Shown here: positions 22,205-34,269 of the stretch, in pieces
Position numbering within the stretch: position 1 is the first letter of the stretch
How the letters are laid out: each line of letters starts with the position of its first letter
DNA from: Coptis chinensis
Lineage: Eukaryota; Streptophyta; Magnoliopsida; Ranunculales; Ranunculaceae
DNA length: 64,000 nt
Assembly: GCA_015680905.1 (NCBI GenBank)
Contig: CM027378.1
Coordinates: 2,232,001-2,296,000, forward strand
Direction: 5' to 3'
Made by a program: the position numbers and the translations under genes
Notes under the pieces: generated by a model
The model's database searches: none
Told to the model about the DNA's origin: nothing
The model's input: the letters and a program-made list of their open reading frames with translations, nothing else

Positions 22205-23744
22205 TGACACTACCTCTTTTTGTGTGTGAGATGTGGTATGGTCGTTGAACAAAAGAGAAGCGTATCAAAACCTAATTATCCCTCAATAAGTAAAGGATGA
22301 GTAGGGTATCGTTCCACTTTTAAGTGTATGTTATGTGAAGAACGAGGATTTGGAAGGGGGTTTGAGGATTAAAACTAATGTTGTAGAGATTGTAGATTCT
22401 AATGCTAAACTAAGCTAAACTAACTAAACTATTGAGAATTTATAAGAGAGAGAATTCAAGAGATTAGAATCCACCAATACTTTTGACTTATGACCTTCTG
22501 CTTCATGGTTGTTCTTACAAGTAGACTACAATTAGGCAATCGAGCAAGTGCCGATGCCCTCTTGGATGAAACATCGTTTAACAATTAACTCTACTTAAGG
22601 TTGTTCCTATGTTTATGCTATTAATATCTTCTTCCCTTTTATGTAAGCTCGGGCAGACATTCAATGTATTACCAAGAGCAACATCAAGGAGTACTTTCTA
22701 ATAGGGCAGCCATTCAATGAATCACCACTTAAGGCAAACACAAAGAATACTTCCCCTAGGCAGCCACTCCCTGAGCTACCCCTTCTAAGGCAACACAAAG
22801 AATACTTCCCTAACTCTAAAGAATTACACTACTAGAAGAAAAGTAAAGAACACTAGCATGATATTAATATTGCAAAATAAAAATCCTATTCTATACTTCC
22901 ATCCCCCAAAAAAGCATGGAACTAATAACTACAAACATAAAGAACTAACCTGATTGAAGAACACCATGAACCAGAAGAATCATTAAACCTTAAGCATTGG
23001 CTTCATCTCCTCCCTTGAAGGAGAAGATTAGCCTTCCATAAAGAAGGAAGAACAAGAAGATGAAGAGTTGAAGAACATAAGACTAGAAAGAATAATTTAT
23101 TAAGACTCTCTGCCTCAAGTTCTGGAGACAAGAATATAAGTGAATTGGCAAATTACATGAGGCACTTAGGTCCTCTATTTATAGGGGTTACAATGAGTTC
23201 TAGAAGCATTCCAAACCGTCATTTGTTTCCTAATACAAATAGGTTTCTTTCAGAGTCCGACTTCGTCTTCAAAACTGAGAAGGAATTGGCTCTGATTGTC
23301 GATTCATGCATCCGACGCATTATCCATGCGTCCCGGACTTAATCAATCGTCCCGTGATGCAATCAATGCGTCTGATCGCCGATCCATCGTCCCCACGATA
23401 AGCCGATTTTCCCCTTCGCTCTATCCTTTTATCCTTTTTTTTGGCTTTGGTCCAAGAAACGAATCCTTTGGCCTTGGGCTTCCAAATAGACTTTAAAATA
23501 GGTCCAAGTCGCATATTTAATAGCTCCAATTCCTTGGCCTTCTCCATGATTGTCCACGGACCTCCCATGTGATCATTAATGCTCCGAATTGTTTCGTTTT
23601 ACCCCATTTTCTCTAATATTCTACAAAACTCTCTTTTTCACCTGTAGAATCTTAAAACACAACTTATAAACACTATTAGTCCACTAAGATGGCTAAACAA
23701 GAGGCATAATCGAGGGTTAAATAGCACTTTTTGAGCACTTATCA
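22205..23744 (-). repeat. 3' LTR of the nested Athila-like element
   Basis: Starts TGACACTACCTC and ends GCACTTATCA on the plus strand. Nearly identical to 29988-31523 over 1.5 kb, but it carries the final 33-34 bases that the other copy has lost. Confidence 0.92.
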
Positions 23745-26335
23745 CAACTCCCAACTAGCCTTTTGCTAGTCTCTTAGCAAATAAGATAAAAAATAGATAA
23801 GTGATCAAAATCATATCCTAATAACAAAAATAAAATCCTAACTCACTTTCACAGGCATCGCGATTGCATTTACCATATGCAACAAGGCTTTAAACCTTTA
23901 AGTTCCCCAAAAAGGACGAGTTATAGTCTCGTGAGGGTTTTTCGTGATATACCCACAAAATCAATTAATAGCATGTTCAAGAATGATAGTATTTTTCAGA
24001 GAGAGAAATTCCTTACCTACTACTTAGTGCTTACTCCAATAGATCTCCATTGCTAACTACATTGCTGCAAAGACTCATAGATTATGATGGGAGATAGTAA
24101 AAATTGACAAAATTCTCAATCAAGGCTTATGTGTGTACTTAGTCAATCTCCTATACTCTCCTATCCAAGAAACGGAATCCCTAGTTTACCTTTAGACTGA
24201 GAAATCTCGACTTTCAATCTTCACTAGTCATACTCTCAACAAAGAATCTCTCAGAAGATGGTCTACTATTTTACCTCATGTATGTGGGGAAAAGAATAAT
24301 GCATATGAACATCCCACATACTACCTTGAAAAACAGACTTCTGAATAAAAGTAGTCTCATGGAAAGAATGTCAATCACATATGAAGTGTCGGGTCCTTCA
24401 CTTTAGCATCCTCTCACCTATTCTAAACTTCGTACCATACTGTAGTGATAAGTCATGGGTTGTAACTTGGCTTGGGTATTGGTTTATGAAGGAAAGGTAA
24501 AAAAGGATTCTAAGGTTGTTTCTGAAAAACACTAAGGGTTTTGCTTCTTTCTCAAAAGATTGGAAGATTTCTTCAAATTCTGTATTGCAGAGAAAATTCT
24601 TTATCTTAGCTTTTCCATCCATTCTGTTCAACTTTTTTTTTTTTTTTTTTTTTTAAGCTCGATGGTATATCCTTGATTAGTAATCGGATATGCTTGTTTT
24701 CCACTAGCTTCTTTCACTTTGAAACGAGAATGATGGACTTCATTGTATCTCTCGATATTTCCTTGTAATCTTCCTTTTTGTGGTCTTTCTTCCTCCTTGT
24801 GCCCCTCGTATTCTCGAAACATATATGGGTATGGCTGATAAAGATTTTGGCTATACTCCTTTGTCCTGAGTTGGGTGACGGTAAAGGGTTTTATGAAAGA
24901 AAATGGTTTATTGTAAGGCTCAAAGGGTTTAACATGATGGTCCTACTAGGTGGGATAAAAAATGAATGGGTTCACTACTTGACTTATCGAGATGATACTT
25001 GCTTTGAATAGACTACAAGACCTAATGGCTATCTCCCCAAGTTGATGTCACTTCGTGATTAACCAAATTAAAGAATAATGAGACTATATTACAAACGACA
25101 TAAAGAACTGAAAGATGATGAGTCACTAAGACTGGATTTTTCGTAAGAACTCTCCAAAAATGGGTATAAAGCTCAAGTCTCACGGCTAAGTCTAAAAATT
25201 CTACTTCCAAATTTACTAGGGGTTTAAATCTCTTTCTAGCAAAAGTACACAAAAAACCACCAAGTATTATGGTGGTGCCTTGATAAAGAATTCTATCAAT
25301 AAGAACTATGTCCGAAAGCATAATAAATAGTCTAAGCGGTAATGAAATCAATAATATCAACTATCTATCAAACTCAAAGACTAAGTAGTATAGAATCTAT
25401 ATCCCGGACTCATCATTAAAATTCATTTTTCTCATGCTACGATAACAAAAAATATTTTTGTTTTTGAAAACTAATTTTCAAATTCATTTCTCAAGTACAC
25501 CCTCCCCCCCTACTATGCATGCATTGACCTCAATGTATAAAGAAGTAAATGAAATGGATGAGAAAAAAAAGGTAGGATATTACCATTGATGCGAATATCA
25601 AAATTAGTTCAAGAAACAAATTTTTAGGCCTTTTTACGTCAGATCCCCAAGACGTAATGTGAGTCTTTTAAAGTCAGATCCTCAAGACTTTTGAGTCCTT
25701 TATAGTCAGATTCTCAAGACTAGTACTCCCACCCACTCGGTTCCACTTTGTAGGAATTCTTCCGATCTCTCTCAAAGATGTGATTGACAAAAGTATACCT
25801 TGTACCAACAATTTTCTCTTAATGGTCAGAACCCAAGACAAGTTTCGAATGGCAATTCTTACAAAGAACCTAGCTTACGCACTATCCTCTTATGTGCAAA
25901 TGGACTTTTACCGAACCCTACACGAGCCATACAAATTATCTTCCTTTGAAGGTCAATAGGGAGTAGATCCCATAAACTAACAGTGGGGAATACTTAGGTT
26001 TCCATCTCAAAACCGATCTTTCGACAAAGATGCTTACTTCCTAGACATTTTCGCCGATCTACTAGAATTCCTTCCAGCAGTATCCCTTCCTTTACCATGA
26101 AGTGACACTTTTCCCAGCCGAACTAAGTTGGTATCGCAACAACGTTTAAGGACTAAGGAGAGATGATGCGCACAATCCTCAAAAGGACATGTGAATGTCT
26201 TCTCTTGGTCCTCGTGGTGAATATGGATCCGAAAGTATCCCGAGTAACCATCAAGAAAGCGTAGTAAGCTTGTCCAAATAATCTTTCTAATATCCGATCG
26301 ATGAAAGGCAATGGAAAATGATCTTTCCTCGATCG
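23745..26335 (-). other. Non-coding 3' region and RT debris of the Athila-like element
   Basis: About 23750-25600 is non-coding and resembles the 3' region of the second Athila-like element (60943-62650). Shared words are ATATGCAACAAGGC, GACGAGTTATAG and CTCGTGAG. A 24-base poly(T) run lies near 24628. From about 26060 to 26335 minus-strand fragments such as DGYSGYFRIHIHHEDQEKTF and LGKVSLHGK are scraps of reverse transcriptase. Confidence 0.6.
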
Positions 26336-26824
26336 CTATTCAACTTCCTGTAATAATTGATGCAAACTCTCCATCCAAATTAATCTCGGTTGAATCAACT
26401 CATTGTTCTTATTCTCGATTACTGTGGTTTCGGACTTCTTCGGCATATCTTGAATTGGACTAACCCATTGACTATCAGAAATAGGGTAGATAATGTCGGC
26501 GTCAAGGAGTTTGACAACCTCTTGCTTAGAAGTCTTGGAATCCTCTTCCAGATGAATCCTATGTTGAATTATTATAGGGCTGATCCCCTTGATATCATCA
26601 ATTGTCCAACCTATAGCTGACTTGTGTTCCTTTAAAAGTGCTACTAACCTGGATTCCTGCTCCGCAGTTAAATCTGATGCAATGACTACTGGGTAGGTTC
26701 CCAAATCTCCCAAGAAAACATACTTGAGTGTAGACGGCAAAGGCTTCAATTCTAGCTTAGGCGGCTCCTTCTTAAGCTCTTTATATGGTCCATCAGGCAT
26801 TGCCTCAACACTAAGTTCCTCCAA
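26336..26824 (-). pseudogene. Athila pol fragment: start of reverse transcriptase
   Basis: 162 codons. LKPLPSTLKYVFLGDLGTYP, AIGWTIDDIKGISPIIIQH and LLDADIIYPISDSQWVSP are the conserved lead-in to Athila RT. The next expected block is missing, and downstream only scraps remain, so the polymerase cannot be made. Confidence 0.8.
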
Positions 26825-27039
26825 CCGAAATCCGCCGAGCTTTCGACAACTTGTCGCCAGGATATGAATGAGTCGATAATAATCCCGTATAACGCTTCAA
26901 TCATACAAACCTCGCTCACAAAGACACACCTCTTGTGGTTCTTTGTAACGTATGGAAGATATTGGTCTCAACTTTCATATTACCAAAGGATAACGCCATA
27001 TTACCGCTTTGACAAATTGATGAGTGCATTTGCGGTGGC

Positions 27040-27730
27040 CAAGAATGGTCTCGCCTAGAATGATCGCGGTATCCGCCTACCGATGTAGGTTACGTGTTTA
27101 GTATTATGAAATCAACCGGATAATAGAAATCTTCGATCTTGACTATGACGCGTCTTCAATTATTCCTCTAGGTATCTTCATCGATCTATCCGCCAACCGT
27201 AAAGTAACATCACCGGTTTTAGATCCTTCAAGCCCAACTTCTCGTGAGATCGAAATATGGTAGAAGATTCACACCGCACCCAAATCTAGTAAAGCTTGTT
27301 CCTCCAAAGAATCTCCACTCGCATGTAACAGTTGGACTTCCGGATCTTTTTTCGGTTTTCCCGATAGATTCTCAGTAGGTAATGATGAACATTTTGAGCG
27401 ATAAAAGCTTCTTTTCGAATGTTGGTCTTCTTATTTACTAGATCTTTCAGGGAACTTGGCATATGAGGGAACTTGCTTGATGGCGGTCGAAATGGGATAT
27501 TAATCAGAAATTCAAATACATCGCAAATCTCCTTGTAGACCGGTCATCTTTTCTCGGTATTCACTAGTTTTGAAGGAAACGGTCTTTGGCGGATTCTTCA
27601 AAATCGGTTCTCTTTTCGCTTCGGTTGGCTTGGTAACAATTAGTGGAGTGGAGTGACAGGAGTCACTCGTGATGGCTTCTTCTTTACTTACTTCCATAGT
27701 AGTTCCTTCAACTTCTTTTTGCAACAGTTT
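27040..27730 (-). pseudogene. Athila protease region, decayed
   Basis: Minus-strand pieces in several frames. 27512-27724 is a linker ending KTVSFKTSEYREKMTG. About 27110-27300 reads EKLGLKDLKPV and IVKIEDFYYPVDFIILNT, matching the region around and after the Athila protease (VKVDKFYFPVDFIVLDT type). Stops and frameshifts are frequent. Confidence 0.6.
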
Positions 27731-28149
27731 CTTAGAGGTTGCACAACACTAGATATATCCGGAATGTTAGAACTAGGTGGGATGGTGGGGACATAAGTTA
27801 CCTTAGGCTCCACGAATCTTTTCCCGGGTTCATAGCCAATCTTGTTATCAACTTTCTTGCCCGACCTCGAGTGGTGACAGAATTAACTTGGGCATTCGAC
27901 CGAGTAATCTCCGGTTATCCACCGCAAGACACCTCTTCCTTTCGGTTGGCTCCTACCGGCTTGGTAATGCTCCTTTGATCTTTTCTCAAGGCGGCAGCGA
28001 TTTGTCCTATCCGCCTTTGAATGACACTAAAGTTATTCTCCAACTTCGGGTTCTTTGATTTGTCCGTTTCACTCATTGACAATGGTGGTGATAGCTTCTT
28101 CCAAATGTGGGATAACCGCTTTTGCTCGACCGAGGCGTAGGGCAATATA

Positions 28150-29310
28150 TCCACTCATAAGATCCGTACTAACTCTCGCTTTGTGTTGGCTTGGTATTGC
28201 CGGGTTCCGGTATGACCGTTGATTTCGTATGGTTCTTTGGCGGTTTTGGAACCGATATTGGTTATTCGAACTGATTTGACGATTCTCAAATCCTCGGAGG
28301 AAAATTCCTCGATTTGTATTTTGTGGCTTCCAATAATTATGTCCCCGATTGAACCGGGTTATTTCTTCCTAAAGAGTTAATACTACATGCCTCTGCATTA
28401 GTATCCGGATAATAGTACAACACTTGATCGCGTGTGGCCTTCATCGTAACATAGCTCACAAATGGTATAACAAGGCTTGGATGGTTGAGGTTTAGCTTGG
28501 AAATTGTTTGGTTTTGGAGGATTCATGGAGAACTCCATCAAACTTCCTATTCAGATTTTCAAGTCCCGTTGATAGGCTTGCCATAATTGATAGCATTGCT
28601 TGATTTGGGTCTTCTTGAATTTGGTTGCCAAATTTCTTCTAAGACCTCCACTCTAGCTACGCCCTCGCTGCTAGTACTCCATTGTTGAGTGTCTTGACTA
28701 AATTCTCGAGAAAGTTGTAGGCTTCCTCTCCATCCATTGATGTAAACTTACCTTGATGCATTGATCAGTATCATCCGCTTGTTCATAGTAGAAAGTCCTC
28801 GAAAAAAAAAATGAGCCATTGTGCTCTTATCATAACCATGATGTGGACATGAGACTAGCAGATTATTGAATTTCTCCCATCTTTGATGATATTCTTCACC
28901 ACCTTCCCTTTGAAATTGCACGGGCTGGCTTGCGTTTGCATCTCTTCTTGGGGTGGGTAGAACTTGTTCATAAACTTTGTTCTTAACTTCTCTCAGCTGT
29001 TGATTGAATTGATCGGTTGCGGTTAACCATTCGGATGCTTTACCTTCGAAAGAGAGTGGAAAAGGATTAACTTGATACTCTCATCCCCGATATTCTAGTT
29101 CTTGAAAGTTCCGAGGATCGATAGAAATTTGTTCATGTGAACATAAAGGTCAACATTATGCGAACCATTGAACTTTGGAAGCATAGAGATTACCGATGCT
29201 CTAAGTTCAAACCGGTTAGCTTCTATCTCCGGAAAAACAATCTTTGCTTGGTGGGTCTCCAATGATTGGTAAATAGAAATCACTCGACTTTTTCCTCTCA
29301 TTGTGCTTGC
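28150..29310 (-). pseudogene. Athila gag, decayed
   Basis: The clear start is 29095-29301: EIEANRFELRASVISM followed by a DLYVHMNKFLSI block, as in the Athila gag N-terminus. Downstream scraps (about 28850-29050) keep gag-like words such as CPHHGYDKS in shifted frames. A zinc-knuckle region is not clearly preserved. Confidence 0.6.
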
Positions 29311-29972
29311 ATTGGAGGAATAGCTTCAAGATTATTGGGTGTCCAAAACACCTCCATCATTGCTTGCGGCCATTGTATCAATCTCGCCTAGTATTCTTGT
29401 GAGTCGGTTGTTAAACCTTGTCCATGTTGTGTTCTTACCGGACGATGATATGGACGGACGGGGCATACACTAGAAAATTCTATGCAAAAATAACAAAAAC
29501 TATCCTACTATGCAACTATTCTAAATTATACTAGAATGTAAAACTACTTTTCTTCAACCTGGTTGGGCTTTGTAGCTAGTATCTCTAGCCGTTGTCTAAA
29601 GTCGCTCTTCTAAGGTTATGGTGAATCACTTGGATTGCTTAAGTACCACTGCCCACAGACGATAGTCCGTTTGTCAATATTCAGACAAGAAACACTAGAG
29701 TTTGATTTTTCGCTGTGTTGGCTTACAACTTCAATTGTTGAAAAGATCCTAAATGCAATTATACTAGAAAGCAATAAAACTAAACTATGATGCAACTATA
29801 CTAAAAAGCAATAAAAAGAATGAAGATTTGACTAACCTGGATGGTAGATCTTGTCTTCGAGATGTCCTTCAAGCTTCTTTCTTTCTTAAAAGGATGGATG
29901 ATGCGGCTAAAATTACCTCAAGATCCAAAATTCTAATCTTGAAAGAAAACGTTAAACATAAACAACTTAAAA

Positions 29973-29986
29973 CGGCAGCGGCGCCA
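29973..29986 (-). other. Primer-binding site of the nested Athila-like element
   Basis: TGGCGCCGCTGCCG on the minus strand, one base from the 5' LTR; tRNA-Asp-like, as at 9962-9979. Confidence 0.8.
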
Positions 29987-29987
29987 T

Positions 29988-31523
29988 TGACACTACCTCT
30001 TTTTGTGTGTGAGATGTGGTATGGTCGTTGAACAAAAGAGAATCGTATCAAAACCTAATTATCCCTCAATAAGTAAAGGATGAGTAGGGTATCGTTCCAC
30101 TTTTAAGTGTATGTTATGTGAAGAACAGACCGAAAGGGGTTTGAGGGATTAAAAACTAATGTTGTAGAGATTGTAGATTCTAATGCTAAACTAAGCTAAA
30201 CTAACTAAACTATTGAGAATTTATAAGAGAGAGAATTCAAGAGATTAGAATCCACCAATACTTTTGACTTATGACCTTCTGCTTCATGGTTGTTCTTACA
30301 AGTAGACTACAATTAGGCAATCGAGCAAGTGCCGATGCCCTCTTGGAGGAAACATCGTTTAACAATTAACTCTACTTAAGGTTGTTCCTATGTTTATGCT
30401 ATTAATATCTTCTTCCCTTTTATGTAAGCTCGGGCAGCCATTCAATGTATTACCAAGAGCAACATCAAAGAGTACTTCCTAATAGGGCAGCCATTCAATG
30501 AATCACCACTTAAGGCAAACACAAAGAATACTTCCCCTAGGCAGCCACTCCTTGAGCTACCCCTTCTAAGGCAACACAAAGAATACTTCCCTAACTCTAA
30601 AGAATTACACTGCTAGAAGAAAAGTGAAGAACACTAGCATGATATTAATATTGCAAAATATAAATCCTATTCTATACTTCCATCCCCTGGTGTGGGCAAT
30701 GGAACTAATAACTACAAACATAAAGAACTAACCTAATTGAAGAACACCATGAACCAGAAGAATCATTAAACCTTAAGCATTGGCTTCATCTCCTCCCTTG
30801 AAGGAGAAGATTAGCCTTCCATAAAGAAGGAAGAACAAGAAGTAGAAGAGTTGAAGAACATAAGACTAGAAAGAATAATTTATTAAGACTCTCTGCCTCA
30901 AGTTCTGGAGACAAGAATATAAGTGAATTGGCAAATTACATGAGGCACTTAGGTCCTCTATTTATAGGGGTTACAATGAGTTCTAGAAGCATTCTAAACT
31001 GTCATTTGTTTCCTAATACAAATAGGTTTCTTTCAGAGTCCGACTTCGTCTTCAAAACTGAGAAGGAATTGGCTACAGTGTCGATTCATGTGTCTGGACG
31101 CATTATCCATGCATCCCAGACTTAATCAATGCGTCTAGACGCTCGATCTATGCGTCCCAGACGCAATCAATGCGTCTGGACGCTCGATCCATGTGTCCCA
31201 GACGCATAAGCCGATTTTCTCTCTTCTGCTCTATTATTCTATCCTCTTTTGCGGGCTTTGGTCCAAGCAACGAATCCTTTGGCCTTGGGCTTCCAAATAG
31301 ACTTTAAAATAGGTCCAAGTCGCATATTTAATAGCTCCAATTCCTTGGCCTTCTCCATGATTGTCCACGGACCTCCCATGTGATCATTAATGCTCCGAAT
31401 TGTTTCACGTTTTACCCCATTTTCTCTAATATTCTACAAAACTCTCTTTTCACCTGTAGAATCTTAAAACACAACTTATAAACACTATTAGTCCACTAAG
31501 ATGGCTAAACAAGAGGCATAATC
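29988..31523 (-). repeat. 5' LTR of the nested Athila-like element, outer end truncated
   Basis: Aligns with 22205-23744 but stops at GGCATAATC, losing the last 33-34 bases including the TTATCA terminus. It contains a GC-rich minisatellite (31080-31205) of CGTCCCAGACGCA / TGCGTCTGGACG units, longer than the same site in the other LTR (about 23300-23410). Confidence 0.9.
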
Positions 31524-31524
31524 T

Positions 31525-31568
31525 TGGTTTGGAGATTGACAAACGTGTTGTACAGTCTGCTGGTAGGT
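31525..31568. repeat. Right copy of 44-bp duplication
   Basis: Matches 22161-22204 with one mismatch, and directly follows the truncated LTR. Confidence 0.9.
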
Positions 31569-32035
31569 CGTTGGCTTTAGGTTGTATAGTATGTGTGGAT
31601 ATTGTGATTTGGACGTTCTGATATGTTTGTTTGTTTTTGCAGAGATTTGTATTCCTTTTCGCACGAAAGCCGGTGTGATTGAAAGGTTTGCCTGTTTGAC
31701 TTTGGAGGAGAAGCAAGCATTGCTGGGGGAGGTTGCGCATTATTTTAAGAGGCGCAGAGGAGTGAAGATCAACCGTAAGAAGCTAGAGCAAAAAACTAGG
31801 GCTCGCAAGGTGGTGGTTGTTATATCTGATTCTAGCTCGAATTCTGCCATGGAGAAGGAGAGCGGAAAAAGCACCTCGCTTCGAGCCGAAACATCTTTGG
31901 AGGTCTTTGGAGATAGCCGCCGTTAGGGCCTGGTAGGATGGCTGGAGGAGCTGCCAATAGCCGTTCTGGTGTAGTGAGGACGGCTGGAGGAGGTGCTGAT
32001 AGCCGTTCTGGGGCGGTGAGGATGTCTGGAGGGGT

Positions 32036-32150
32036 GACGCAAATCGTTTGGCGTCCCAACAACGTTTTGAGTTGGGTGACGCAAATCGTTTGGCGTCCCA
32101 ACAACGTTTTGAGTTGGGTGACGCAAATCGTTTGGCGTCCCAACGTTCGA
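32036..32150 (+). repeat. 42-bp tandem repeat, nearly three copies, within the antisense gene
   Basis: The unit starting GACGCAAATCGTTTGGCGTC begins at 32036, 32078 and 32120, an exact 42-base period, so copy number changes keep the reading frame. The unit has no stop codon in five of six frames. Just upstream a related 45-base-scale repeat around AATAGCCGTTCTGG is present twice. Confidence 0.9.
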
Positions 32151-32850
32151 GTTGGTGGGGGGAGTACGTTTTGTGTCCCACCGTTTGTCCTTTGATGATG
32201 CAGACCGCTCTACATCCAACTATTTTTCCTCTGGAGATGCGGGTGCTGGAAGTGCGGGTGGAGTTGCTGATGGTGGAAGTGTTGGTGGGGAAGTGGATGC
32301 TCCCACTTCGTTCTGGAGGCCTAATCTGAAAAGGCGCTCCGAGGTGGTTGAGACTGAAGGGGTGAAGAAGTCCCGATCTGATGCTGGGGAACGACCTGTG
32401 GCTGGTGAAGGTCGGGTCTCTTTGAAGAAGATGGGCTTGACTGACCTGGATGTTGACGCTGGGGTAGCGGAGACCCGTGGTAAGGAGAAAGTGGCTGATG
32501 ATGAGCCTGCTGCTCAGCCGTGCAAGGGGTTAGGGAGTGTGGACCCAGGTGTCAAGAGTGCAAGTACCGTTCTGGATAGGATGGTTATGTATGAGGACGT
32601 TATTTCTGGGCTGAATAAGTTTGTGAAGAGAGGGGATTGTAGCTTCAAGTCTCTGTTGGTGGCTAGGGCTTTGCTGGAGAGTATTACTCTTGATAGGGAT
32701 AGGCGCAAGCTGGATGGGAAAGATATGGACGTGAGTCTGAGGGAGATGGATCGGTCGCTGTGCTTTGTAAGTGTTTTTCCGTTCTGAGCTTCTTCTCTTT
32801 GGACTTTGTCAATATTGATCCAATCTAATCTTGTTTTGTTGTTTTGCAAG

Positions 32851-33458
32851 TTCTTGCTATGTACCGGAAGTTGAGGGATATGGCATGTATCTCTTATTAG
32901 TACAAGAAGGAGTTGGATGCCACTAAGGAGGCTTATGACCAGCTGGCGGCTGAACAACGGGTGGAGAGGCCTGAGACCGTTGGGTTGAGGACTCAGGTGC
33001 AAGAGCTGGGTGGGCAGGTGGCTCTGTTGAAACCCGCTCTTGACTCTGCAAAGCTGGAGGTTCAGCAGATGGGCGTCGAGTGCAAGAGGCTGCGATCCCT
33101 TGCTGAACGAGCTGAGTCTGCGTACAACGAGTTGGTGGACTTGGTGGAGGGTGGCGATACTTACTGCCTGGTAGATGATTATCTAGAGGTATTGGATAAG
33201 TATGAGCTCCTCAAGTCGTCAGTGGAAAGTGGTGCTACAACAGTGTTTGTTGAAGATACTGGTGTAGATGCTAGTAGACGTTCTGAGCTGCCAACCGACC
33301 TAGGTTCTACTCCAGTCGTTCCTCCCGTTGTGCCCTCTGTTGTTTCCATCTCTGATGTTCCTGGATTTGTTGTTGATCCTCTGGCTAGTGGTCCTGTAGG
33401 TGAAGGGGGTGGTCCATTGAAGCCTTTGAATGTTGAAGTGGTATCTCATGTTGTTTGA
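32851..33458 (+). pseudogene. Antisense extra gene of the Tat element, C-terminal coiled-coil part
   Basis: Follows the acceptor TTTTGCAAG at about 32850. After a stop near 32899 it reads KKELDATKEAYDQLAAEQR and heptad-like segments (LRTQVQELGGQVALLKPALD, CKRLRSLAERAESAYNELVD), a predicted coiled coil of about 100 residues. A Val/Pro-rich tail (PVVPPVVPSVVSISDV) ends at TGA 33456-33458. Coiled-coil tails of this sort are common in plant Gypsy extra ORFs. No enzymatic motif. Confidence 0.6.
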
Positions 33459-33699
33459 ACTTTTTATGGTTTTGATTTGTTGTTTGTGATGTGGGTGAGA
33501 TGTTTGAACAATGTTCTCTTTTTGACCGAGTTGATACTGATACTGATATATTTCATATTCTTATGATGGGGATACTGAGGTCATTTTCCTGGGATAGCCT
33601 GGGGGCCTCATGTATCTAACCGAATTTTGTATGTAAGTAGCAATATTTAAATTACTTACTTGTTGGATTTTTTCTTGAAGTATGCATGTGATTGTTGCT

Positions 33700-34070
33700 G
33701 TCTTTGATGTTTGACGACCTGTGTTGTATAGGTCGTCTGATTGCCACAGGTCGTAGAGCGTTTGCGTGCGTCCTTCTTTATTTGCGTAGTTTGACATTAT
33801 ACTTCGTCTTGTCCGTAGGTGTATGCCTTGAGTCGTTCCTTTTTGGGGAACTATAGATATAATTAGCCTTTGAGTGGCCATTATATTTGAGTCTAACTTA
33901 AACCCTTTGTGAGGTCGTAAATTGACTTGGGGTCCTTTTAGGGGTCTCCTTGGGTTGTATTTGTCTGATAATGGGCCTTTGAGTGGAAATTACAGTTGAG
34001 TCATACTTAACCCTGGTGTTGGTGTTAAGTTGATTTAGGGTCCTTTTTGGGGACCTAGGTTGGATTGATT
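33700..34070. repeat. Short tandem duplication and hairpin in the Tat 3' region
   Basis: Two diverged copies of an 85-90-base unit beginning GCCTTTGAGTGG and ending GGGTCCTTTT lie at about 33866-33950 and 33974-34055. Just upstream CGACCTGTG near 33715 is complementary to CACAGGTCG near 33737. Confidence 0.6.
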
Positions 34071-34269
34071 GATGTTGAACCACCGCGTGGTTGTAGTTGA
34101 GTCGTTGTACAGTCCGCCTTGGATGTACGACCTGACATTGTGATGTCCTAGGTCTGGTTGCGCAGTTTGATATGCATTGTACTTATGTAATGCAAAAATT
34201 GATATTAGTACTTGAAAAGTGAATGAATTTATATTCAAAATGACTTACGTACAGGAGAGATAAAAATCT

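Larger units (their letters stand above)
22205..31524 (-). mobile_element. Athila-like Gypsy element nested in the Tat element
   Basis: LTRs at 22205-23744 and 29988-31523, sense strand minus. Inside are remnants of gag, protease and the first part of RT, all broken. Most of RT and all RNase H and integrase are missing, replaced by about 2.5 kb of non-coding 3' region. The right (5') LTR lacks its last 33-34 bases next to the target. Flanks are a 44-bp direct repeat instead of the usual 5 bp. The two LTRs look more alike than those of the Tat host element, consistent with later insertion. Confidence 0.88.
31525..32787 (+). pseudogene. Antisense extra gene of the Tat element, central part
   Basis: It resumes the reading frame broken at 22204 (LEIDKRVVQSAG). 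A likely intron (about 31567-31641, ending TTTTTGCAG) leads into EICIPFRTKAGVIERFACLT and a basic segment RRRGVKINRKKLEQ. After a stop at 31924 comes a repetitive section, then 32152-32787 with FWRPNLKRRSEVVETEG, SRSDAGERPVAGEG and a helical end SLLVARALLESITLDRDRRK. A donor GTAAGTG at 32769 starts a second likely intron. Low-complexity, charged, nuclear-protein-like composition; frameshifted in the repeat section. Confidence 0.6.

Noticed and set aside
22205-23744. Small ORFs at 23145-23342 and 30928-31125 as genes
   Set aside because: They are the same sequence in the two LTRs of one element, not protein-coding genes.
31783-32219. Three overlapping minus-strand ORFs of 98-132 codons
   Set aside because: They arise because the 42-bp repeat lacks stops in most frames; the plus-strand antisense gene explains the region.
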